NCBI GenBank assembly: GCA_007694005.1 | Contig: RECN01000046.1 | Location: 1-49,325 of the forward strand | Direction: 5' to 3' | Origin: Spirochaetaceae bacterium | Lineage (GTDB): Bacteria; Spirochaetota; Spirochaetia; DSM-27196; SKKC01 | Length of the DNA: 49,325 nt | Shown here: piece after piece, positions 42,767-49,325 of the stretch | Layout: each line of letters begins with the position of its first letter | Position numbering within the stretch: the stretch's first letter is position 1 | Translations under genes and position numbers: made by a program | Notes under the pieces: generated by a model | What the model was told of the DNA's origin: nothing | The model's input: the letters and a program-made list of their open reading frames with translations, nothing else | The model's database searches: none

Positions 42767-45700
42767 CTATTTCAGACGCTCAAGATGCTCGCGAAAGCTT
42801 GTATGGACTGATTTCATCCGTTCGCGTATGTATTCTGCTACTGCAGTTCCGCCGTGTTCGAAGCGCAGGGTAAATGCGAGCCGGGCGAGGCCGCTTTCGG
42901 TGTCAGGCAGATTGTGCAGTTGCCGGTCCTCGGCGAGCTGCAGAAAGTGCTCGGCCTGCCTCAGGAGCTGATAGTCGTTACTGAGGCTCCGGCTTTCGTT
43001 CTGGTCTATGATGCCTATGTCGGCGAGGCGCGCGAGCGCTGAGAGGGTATCGGGTACAAGGATGCCTGGATGCTCGTGCGCGTGAACGAGCTGCAGGGCC
43101 TGCGCGAGAAACTCTATGTCCCGTATTCCACCTGCTCCGTTCTTGACGTCGGTCTGCCCGTCCTTGACGTGAACATCCCGTGCTGACTGTCGCATTCTGA
43201 TGATCGATGTTGCGACTTCGGTCGCGTCTGCGCGCTCGGCGGCAGCCTCATGGACCACGTTTATGAGCCTTCCCCCGAGCTTCATGGCTCCGGCGACCGG
43301 CCGACACTTGATCATGGCCTGCAGCTCCCAGAGTTCCGCCTCGCGCTGGTAGTATCGCGCTGCCGCGGCGAAGGAAACCACCGGGGGTCCCGCGTCCCCG
43401 TGGGGGCGGAGGCGCAGGTCGACGCGATAGGCCTGACCTTCGTCGGTGAACTCGGTCAGGTCCTGCACAAGGCGCTTGAACACCGCCCTGTAGGTCTTCT
43501 CGGCGTCAGCGTCAGGGCCGGTTTCACTGTTATCGTAGACGGCAAGCAGATCGATGTCCGAGCTGTAGTTAAGCTCCATACCACCGAGTTTGCCGAAGGC
43601 CAGGACGGTAAACGCCGTCGGGACGGCCGACGTTGCAGCCCCTGCGGTTTCGCTGGTCTCTTCGGCCCAGGCTGCCTGCAGCCCGACAAGCAGAATGGCC
43701 CGGGCAAGATTACTGATTTCGGCGGCAGCCTCCGCGACACGAATTCGGAGGCAGAGGTCACGCATGCCGATACGCAGGATCTCGTGTTTCCGGATTCTCC
43801 GGATCGCGTTCTGCCACTCCCTTCGGGATGTACTTCGAGCGTGTGCGGACGTCAGGAGCTGTTGCAGCGTCGCCTCGGTCCGCGGCCGGTTTACGGTCTC
43901 CGGGTCGGTGATCCAGCGAAACAGGTCGGGCTCGCGGATGAGAATGTCGCTCAGAAACTGACTGGTGCCGAAAAGCGTGAACAGGAAGCGTATGCGTTCG
44001 GGTTGAGCGGCGAGTTCGCGGCAGTGTTCCGCCGGTTCCTCGGTGGCGGTCATGAAGCGGTCCCAGTTGTTCAGGGTCATGTCGGGGTCTGGCAGGGCCC
44101 GAAGCGACTCCCAGCCGAGCAGCACCACCCTGGCAAAGAGCATGGAATCGCCGACTTCCGCCTTCATGGCGCAGATATTCTTCCATGCACGGGTCGGATT
44201 GCGTACTCCTATACGTGCGAGTATCTCCTGCCTCAGATCCTCGCTCAGAAGGTCGGCGAGCACGAGATCCGCAGGTCCGGTGCTTCGTGAGCCGGGAATA
44301 GCGTCTTCTCCAAGGTGCCTCTCCACGAAGTCGCGAACGATGGCCGTCTGTGTCTCGAAGTCGATTTCGAGACGGCGGGCTGCAGATACATCCCTGGTAC
44401 GTCGGTATCCGATGCGACGGGCGAGGTGGTTGAATTCACTCGACCCGGGTTTTGGCAGGACGAGATCCTGTGCATTCCCTCGGAGCATGCGCAGCCCGTT
44501 GATAAGCGTGCGCAGGAAGCGGTAGGCGGATACCATAGTTTCCGACTCCCGGTCGTCTATGGTGCCTTCCTCGCTGAGTCCGCGCAGGGCGTCGTGTATG
44601 CCCGGGCAGCGAAGCCGGTGATTATGCCGCCCGTGGGTTATCTGCAGAAGCTGTACGTTGTACTCCAGGTCAACAAGTGCCCCGGGACTGAACTTCGCGT
44701 TGATCCCTTCGGAGGCCTTTTCATCGAACTGGGTTTTCCTGAGTTTCCGCACGTCCGGGACATCGATGCTGTCACTTTCGTAGAGGATCTCGTCCCGAAT
44801 CCGCTCAACCTGTCGGCCGAGCTGCTCGTCGCCACCGATGCGCCGCAGGCGTACCATGGCTATGCGTTCAACCGAGTGGGCAGCGCCGCCTGCCCCGTAG
44901 TACTCGAGAAAGCGGTCGAGTTTCACCGCCAGTGGTCCATCTTTTCCGTGAGGTCGCAGCCTGAGATCGGTCTGGAATATACCCTCGCGCCGGGCGTGCA
45001 CATAGCTGACCGCAACCTGCACGAAGTTCTCAAAAAACACCGCGTTGTCGACCTGCCGGGCATTCGCGTGTTCGGCTGAGGTTCCGTCTGTCGATCCTGA
45101 ATCCGAGTATATGAACAGAAGCTCAATGTCCGATGCGTAGCCGAGTGCCGACCCGCCGAGTTTCCCGAGGCCGAAAACAGCCCATCGGGCGGTCAGCCCG
45201 GCGGCGGTTCTTGGCCGCCCGTAGCGTTCCTCACAGCGCTGCCAGGCGAGGATGCAGGCTGTCTGCACGACCTTCTCGGCGAGCGCAGTAAGTCGTCGGC
45301 TCAAGAAGAAAAAATCGAGGTCGGGTAGGAGCATATGGTCCAGATCGATGAGATACGACTCGCGGTCCTTGAACTCGTTCAGCGCCGCGACCTGCTCGTC
45401 GACCGGGTCACGATCTGCTTCCGACGCCCGTTTCCGGGCTTCCTCCAGAGTCTGGTTCAGAGCGCTCTCGATTTCCTCTTCCGGGGTCGAAAGCGCGGCT
45501 CGATGCTCGATTTTCGTGAGCAGCGGCAGAAGCTGATCCTGCTGTCTGCGAATAAAGTCCTCCCAGAGGAAATCACTCGCGCCGAGCAGCAGGGCGAGTT
45601 CCTGCTGCAGCTCGGTATCCGAAATGATGCGCTGAACGTCTTCCCCGCGGTCCATGTCACGGAAGTCACCGATAAGCCGGTCGAAGCGCTGCATGGCGGC

Positions 45701-46675
45701 ATAGGGGTCCGGCGCGCGGTCGAGCACGAAGGTAAACTGCTTTGTCAGGAGTATGCTCAGACGGATCCGTTCAAGGCGCGCGGCATTGCGTATGCTGCCT
45801 CCGGACGCGTCGCGTATGTCAAACACGTCCCGAATCTGAGACCCTCTGGTCTGAATGAGGACCTGCTCGATTACCACATCGTGCAGGTTCAGCGCATTAC
45901 TGATGCTGTACAGAAAAAACGGTGTGTCCTCACTCGTGACCGAAATCCTGGTGAGTAACTCATCGGTGGAGTCTTCTTCGACGACCCGAATCGGGGCAAG
46001 AACCTGCTGTGTTCCCGGCTCAAGCCCTGCAACCTGTGCCGCGACTTCCTCGGCTACGAACTGTCGGGCGCCGATTTCATCACCCTCGGTCAGATACTCG
46101 AACAGGGTCGTAAACTGCGCTGTGAGTCTGTCTTCGAAGTCGGCTGCTCCGCCTTCGAGACTTCCTTCAAGCTCATCGACAATGACGCGTCCGGGTACTC
46201 CGGATCGGGCGTCATCCCCTGCCCACGAGACCGAGCTTTTCTGCTGCATGAGGCGGGGCAGGTAGGTGCTTCCGACCGCGACACCCGAGCGACCGGTAAA
46301 ACGCCCGCCGCGACGGATTCTGGGTTCCGGCTCCTCCCTTGTTTCGAGCGTATACACGTGTCCGCTTTCGATGTTGAGTCCTGCACCGGCGAGGATGCCG
46401 GTCACGAGGCTGAACATACCCCTGCGATCTGCTGATATAACGGTCACGCGGACGCGATCGCCCGAGCCGTCCTCACTGGCCTGAACGGTCAGCGCGTAAG
46501 GGCTTTCCCGCCGGAGCCTCAGAATATCCTGCAGGTGGGTGATGATTTCGGCGGCTGTGTATCGATTCAGGTAGTTTTCGGGCAGGTGATCGACGATGCG
46601 CTTCAGTCGATCGCGCGAGGTGTTCTTCGCTTCCAGGTCGGATACCAGTTTGCGGACCTGTTCGAGTGATGCCAT
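42767..46675 (-). CDS. glnE: GlnE-type adenylyltransferase fused to a GlnD-like tandem ACT sensor region
   Basis: GlnE adds or removes AMP on glutamine synthetase according to nitrogen status. At 1302 residues it is far longer than typical GlnE (about 950). Two ACT-like domains precede the catalytic part: residues 74-115 (VTVISADRRGMFSLVTGIL) and 242-290 (ISVTSEDTPFFLYSISNALN, ending RDVFDIRDASG). The order, spacing and the preceding LPENYLNRYT...EIITHLQDIL resemble the C-terminal sensor of GlnD. Then come two nucleotidyltransferase domains, with GLGKLGGSALGYASDIELLF (502-521; D516, E518) and AFGKLGGMELNYSSDIDLL (1026-1044; D1040, D1042). The second carries NGAGGIRDIEFLAQ and the first carries SPGALVDLEYNVQ. 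It lies directly upstream of glnA. Direct glutamine sensing by the ACT part is inferred, not proven. Confidence 0.9.
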   Translation of the reverse strand: MASLEQVRKLVSDLEAKNTSRDRLKRIVDHLPENYLNRYTAAEIITHLQDILRLRRESPYALTVQASEDGSGDRVRVTVISADRRGMFSLVTGILAGAGLNIESGHVYTLETREEPEPRIRRGGRFTGRSGVAVGSTYLPRLMQQKSSVSWAGDDARSGVPGRVIVDELEGSLEGGAADFEDRLTAQFTTLFEYLTEGDEIGARQFVAEEVAAQVAGLEPGTQQVLAPIRVVEEDSTDELLTRISVTSEDTPFFLYSISNALNLHDVVIEQVLIQTRGSQIRDVFDIRDASGGSIRNAARLERIRLSILLTKQFTFVLDRAPDPYAAMQRFDRLIGDFRDMDRGEDVQRIISDTELQQELALLLGASDFLWEDFIRRQQDQLLPLLTKIEHRAALSTPEEEIESALNQTLEEARKRASEADRDPVDEQVAALNEFKDRESYLIDLDHMLLPDLDFFFLSRRLTALAEKVVQTACILAWQRCEERYGRPRTAAGLTARWAVFGLGKLGGSALGYASDIELLFIYSDSGSTDGTSAEHANARQVDNAVFFENFVQVAVSYVHARREGIFQTDLRLRPHGKDGPLAVKLDRFLEYYGAGGAAHSVERIAMVRLRRIGGDEQLGRQVERIRDEILYESDSIDVPDVRKLRKTQFDEKASEGINAKFSPGALVDLEYNVQLLQITHGRHNHRLRCPGIHDALRGLSEEGTIDDRESETMVSAYRFLRTLINGLRMLRGNAQDLVLPKPGSSEFNHLARRIGYRRTRDVSAARRLEIDFETQTAIVRDFVERHLGEDAIPGSRSTGPADLVLADLLSEDLRQEILARIGVRNPTRAWKNICAMKAEVGDSMLFARVVLLGWESLRALPDPDMTLNNWDRFMTATEEPAEHCRELAAQPERIRFLFTLFGTSQFLSDILIREPDLFRWITDPETVNRPRTEATLQQLLTSAHARSTSRREWQNAIRRIRKHEILRIGMRDLCLRIRVAEAAAEISNLARAILLVGLQAAWAEETSETAGAATSAVPTAFTVLAFGKLGGMELNYSSDIDLLAVYDNSETGPDADAEKTYRAVFKRLVQDLTEFTDEGQAYRVDLRLRPHGDAGPPVVSFAAAARYYQREAELWELQAMIKCRPVAGAMKLGGRLINVVHEAAAERADATEVATSIIRMRQSARDVHVKDGQTDVKNGAGGIRDIEFLAQALQLVHAHEHPGILVPDTLSALARLADIGIIDQNESRSLSNDYQLLRQAEHFLQLAEDRQLHNLPDTESGLARLAFTLRFEHGGTAVAEYIRERMKSVHTSFREHLERLK

Positions 46676-46750
46676 GATGTATGAATCCTACTCGTGCTTT
46701 TCATGGCTGTCGACACGGGCTATGCTTGAAGCACTATGAGAGAGTTTTCT

Positions 46751-47986
46751 ATGGATCATGAACTGATAAAAGCTGAAGTGCTTGAGCGCTTTCTTCGATA
46801 TGTTCGGGTCGGTACAACCAGTGACCGCAAGAGCGACCTGACGCCTTCGACCGCAGGGCAGTGGGAACTCGCACGTATGCTCGAACAGGAGTTGCGGGCA
46901 CTCGGGCTTACCGATGTGGAGCTCGACGATCACTGTTACCTCATCGCACGGATGCCGGCAAGCTCGGGCATGGAGAAGGCTCCGGTTATCGGGTTTATGG
47001 CGCACGTCGATACCGCCTCCGATGTCAGTGGCCACAATGTACAGCCGCAGGTCATCGAGCATTACGACGGTAAGCCCATTGCCGTCGGCAGTTATACCCT
47101 CGACCCGCGGGAGTTTCCCCAGCTGACCGGGTACGTCGGAGACACGATCGTGACGACTGACGGGACGACCCTGCTCGGAGGAGACGACAAGGCCGGCATC
47201 GCCGAAATCATGACCGCAGTTCGCTGGCTCACCGACCACCCCGAGGTTCGGCACGGGGAGGTGGAGATTATCTTTACGCCGGATGAAGAGACCGGCCGCG
47301 GCATGGACCGATTTCCCAAGGCAAAGCTGAAGTCGCGCGCCTGCTACACCTTTGATGGCGGAGCTGAGGGGCGCATCGAGGCGGAGTGCTTCAACGCCTG
47401 GCGCTGTGATATCGCCTTTACCGGCAGTGTCATACACCTCGGTGACGCCCGGGGCAAGCTGGTGAATGCGGTCAGCATGGCCGCTGCGTTCATGAACATG
47501 ATTCCACGCACCGAAAGCCCCGAGGCGACAGACGGCTACTACGGGTACTACTGTCCGCTTGAGATTCGGGGAAACCTGGAACACGCCGAACTCGAAGTGT
47601 ATCTGCGCGATCACGATCGTAGCGAGATCGAGCGGCGTATCGAAGCATTATCGGCCTTCGCGCTGGCGGTCGAGGCGGCCTTTCCCGGTGGTTCAGTCGA
47701 GGTATCGCAGCATAAGCAGTACCTCAACATGTACGAAGTGATTCAGCGCGATCCGCTGGTTATGGAGAAATTGCGGGATGCAATGACGGCAGCCGGTTAC
47801 ACGCCGCAGATGCACGCAATCCGGGGAGGCACCGACGGCTCGAGACTCACCGAGATGGGAATCCCGACGCCGAATCTCAGCGCCGGCGAGTTCAACATGC
47901 ATAGTCGACTTGAATGGGTGCCGGTCGGTGCGCTGGCGCGAATAACCGAGGTTGCCGTAAAACTTATCCTCGCGTGGGCGGCGTAG
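46751..47986 (+). CDS. pepT: Peptidase T (tripeptide aminopeptidase)
   Basis: PepT is a cytoplasmic zinc aminopeptidase that releases the N-terminal residue of tripeptides. The 411-residue protein of the M20 family has the metal-site segments GFMAHVDTASD (His, Asp), LLGGDDKAGIAEI (bridging Asp), TPDEETGRGMD (catalytic and metal-binding Glu) and CYTFDGGAEGRIEAE, and ends with the expected GGTDGSRLTEMG and NMHSRLEWV. The length matches E. coli PepT (408). I prefer the ATG at 46751 (MDHELIKA), about 75 bases from the divergent glnE start. An ATG at 46736 adds five residues. It is convergent with alr, 25 bases apart. Confidence 0.93.
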   Translation: MDHELIKAEVLERFLRYVRVGTTSDRKSDLTPSTAGQWELARMLEQELRALGLTDVELDDHCYLIARMPASSGMEKAPVIGFMAHVDTASDVSGHNVQPQVIEHYDGKPIAVGSYTLDPREFPQLTGYVGDTIVTTDGTTLLGGDDKAGIAEIMTAVRWLTDHPEVRHGEVEIIFTPDEETGRGMDRFPKAKLKSRACYTFDGGAEGRIEAECFNAWRCDIAFTGSVIHLGDARGKLVNAVSMAAAFMNMIPRTESPEATDGYYGYYCPLEIRGNLEHAELEVYLRDHDRSEIERRIEALSAFALAVEAAFPGGSVEVSQHKQYLNMYEVIQRDPLVMEKLRDAMTAAGYTPQMHAIRGGTDGSRLTEMGIPTPNLSAGEFNMHSRLEWVPVGALARITEVAVKLILAWAA

Positions 47987-48011
47987 CACGCCGCCACACC
48001 CGTAGAGCGCG

Positions 48012-49169
48012 CTACTCCAGCTCTCCGGTGAAGATTCTCGGGACGCGCTTGGAGAGGCTGCAGGTAATCTCGTAAGGGATGGTCTCGCAGAGCGCGGCGA
48101 GCTCGGCCGCATCCGGTGGCGTCTCGCCACCCTTGTCATGTTGTGGACCGAACAGGATCACGTCGGTGTATCGCTCCGGCGGAGGGTCGGGCCCGAGATC
48201 GATCATGAACTGATCCATGCATACCGCACCCACCACCGGACACCGCCGCCCGTCTATCCACACCTGCGCCCTGTTCGACAGCAGCCTGGGGTACCCGTCT
48301 GCATAGCCGCAGGGAACCGTTCCTATCCAGGTATCGCGATCGCTCTTCCACGTGTGTCCGTAGCTGATCGCCGTACCGGTGGCTACTTTCTTGACAAATA
48401 CCAGCTTTGAGCGGAACTCCATAACCGGTTTGAGGTCGATGGGTCGATCAAGCTCGGGTCCCGGGTAATAGCCGTACACCATGATACCCGGGCGCACCAT
48501 GTCGAAGTAGCCCTCAGGAAAACGCAGAACGCCTCCGGAGTTCGACGCATGGACGAGACCGGGGTTCACGCCGCGGCTGCGGAGATCCTCGATGAGCGAC
48601 GCAAAGCGTCGGGTCTGATCGCGGGTGTAGCGTTCATCCGCGTGGTCCGCCATGGGGTAGTGGGTCGATATTCCCTCGAGGCGCAGTTCCGGGTGCGAGC
48701 GAACCGCCTCCACGAGGGTGATGGTATCCTCGGGGCGGCAGCCGATGCGGCCCATGCCGGTATCGACCTTGATGTGGCAGGATGTGCGCAGCCCCTGCGC
48801 CCGGCTTTCCCGTGCCAGCGCGTCGACGTAGGCACGGTCTGTGACCAGCGGGGTTATGCGCATGGCGATCACGGTCGGGATTTCGCTTGTTCCCGGCAGG
48901 CTGTACAGCAGCAGGGGGAGCGCAATTCCCGCCTCGCGGACCTGCACCGCCTCGTCGACGGTGGCGACCGCGAGGTACTCGGTACCGCACTCGACCGCCG
49001 CGCGGGCGGTCTCCACGATGCCGTGACCGTAGGCATCCGCCTTGACGGCAATGCAGAGCTTCGGGCGAACGGTGGACGGCCCCGGGCTGTGCTCCGCCGT
49101 CCAGGCCTGTACGCTGCGAATGTTGTGTTTCAGGTTCTCGAGATGAATGATTGCACGTGTCGGTCTCAT
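48012..49169 (-). CDS. alr: Alanine racemase
   Basis: Alr is a PLP-dependent enzyme that interconverts L- and D-alanine, supplying D-Ala for peptidoglycan. The 385-residue protein has the PLP lysine Lys43 in AVKADAYGHG, the motif HIKVDTGMGRIG (132-143), and the second catalytic base Tyr270 in AISYGHTW. The C-terminal part carries GTVPCGYADGYPR and VGAVCMDQFMIDL. The start is ATG 49169 (MRPTRAII); a longer open frame reaches 49262, but it is not supported by family alignment. It is divergent from a gene that begins at 49315. Confidence 0.95.
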   Translation of the reverse strand: MRPTRAIIHLENLKHNIRSVQAWTAEHSPGPSTVRPKLCIAVKADAYGHGIVETARAAVECGTEYLAVATVDEAVQVREAGIALPLLLYSLPGTSEIPTVIAMRITPLVTDRAYVDALARESRAQGLRTSCHIKVDTGMGRIGCRPEDTITLVEAVRSHPELRLEGISTHYPMADHADERYTRDQTRRFASLIEDLRSRGVNPGLVHASNSGGVLRFPEGYFDMVRPGIMVYGYYPGPELDRPIDLKPVMEFRSKLVFVKKVATGTAISYGHTWKSDRDTWIGTVPCGYADGYPRLLSNRAQVWIDGRRCPVVGAVCMDQFMIDLGPDPPPERYTDVILFGPQHDKGGETPPDAAELAALCETIPYEITCSLSKRVPRIFTGELE

Positions 49170-49252
49170 GATTGTTTCCGGACCATGAACATAGGCCGCA
49201 TAAACGGTATCCCGCAAGTCTTTCCGAACTGCAATCGTTTCTCCTGCATGCA

Positions 49253-49282
49253 TTGACCGCATCTTTATACAGTCTTTATACT
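49253..49282 (+). promoter_or_regulatory. Candidate promoter for the gene at 49315
   Basis: TTGACC (49253-49258) and TATACT (49277-49282) are separated by 18 bases, with a repeated CTTTATAC just before. The start codon lies 32 bases downstream, with AAAGGAG between. A second TATACT-like box lies at 49294-49299. Confidence 0.55.
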
Positions 49283-49314
49283 CACTTTAACATTATACTC
49301 ACAAAGGAGTGAAT

Positions 49315-49325
49315 ATGCGTACGAC
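49315..49325 (+). CDS. Start of a truncated gene at the window edge
   Basis: The ATG at 49315 follows a strong AAAGGAG (49303-49309) and a plausible promoter. Only four codons (Met-Arg-Thr-Thr, the last incomplete) are in the window, so nothing can be said about the product. Confidence 0.6.

Noticed and set aside
43250-44290. Plus-strand open frame of 346 residues
   Set aside because: It is antisense to glnE, whose domains are clear on the minus strand.
44315-45079. Plus-strand open frame of 254 residues
   Set aside because: It is antisense to glnE, with no recognisable domain or ribosome binding site.
1-49325. CRISPR array, insertion sequence or prophage
   Set aside because: No regularly spaced repeats, transposase, integrase or phage structural gene was seen; gene order and style are uniform and chromosomal.

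Overview
The window looks like a chromosomal segment of a free-living, moderately GC-rich Gram-negative bacterium, most probably a spirochaete of the Spirochaetales (Spirochaeta-like). That assignment rests on gene content and protein style: a didermic cell with an Mla-type lipid transporter, outer-membrane barrel proteins ending in Phe, a YjfB-like motility protein, a chemoreceptor, a SpoIID/LytB protein in a non-sporulating type of gene neighbourhood, and several small proteins of a kind I associate with spirochaetes. No database search was possible. Coding density is high, no stretch over 300 bases lacks a gene, and I see no phage, insertion sequence, CRISPR array or plasmid feature.

Layout. 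1-2346: tail of an unknown gene, then fabG-fabF (fatty-acid elongation) closed by a bidirectional terminator. 2365-6411: ftsH on the minus strand, divergent from two HAD phosphatases (trehalose-phosphatase-like and beta-phosphoglucomutase-like). 6480-10231: a zinc-binding Arg-rich protein, a DnaJ-like co-chaperone, a flavin reductase, a lipoprotein and a DUF6062 protein. 10228-15704: a DUF1707/LiaF-like protein divergent from an MFS permease, followed by an Mla-type lipid transport operon (MCE protein, auxiliary lipoprotein, STAS-MlaE fusion, ATPase). 15661-23667: a serine hydrolase, class II aldolase, hemolysin III, a small hypothetical protein, an RluA-type pseudouridine synthase, HemW, an EamA transporter, a glycine-zipper protein and an NADH-dehydrogenase-like flavoprotein. 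23834-26392: a MarR regulator, a putative barrel protein with a hairpin over its ribosome binding site, and a FecR-domain protein.

26428-32988 is a minus-strand block: a SorC-family regulator, then a second SorC regulator co-transcribed with glpK, a TPR-SpoIID protein and an exported protein. 33192-39622: a six-helix chemoreceptor, an operon DUF402 - SH3-like protein - UbiA prenyltransferase, small proteins including YjfB, a phosphodiesterase and a NahK-like sugar kinase. 39628-39701 is tRNA-Arg(CCU) with its own near-consensus promoter. 39972-46675: an outer-membrane protein, then glnA and glnE. 46751-49325: pepT, alr and the first codons of a further gene.

The most interesting object is glnE. 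Its 1302-residue product joins a region resembling the glutamine-sensing tandem-ACT tail of GlnD to two GlnE-type nucleotidyltransferase domains, and it sits directly upstream of a glutamine synthetase that keeps the adenylylatable tyrosine. This suggests a one-protein nitrogen sensor that modifies GlnA directly.
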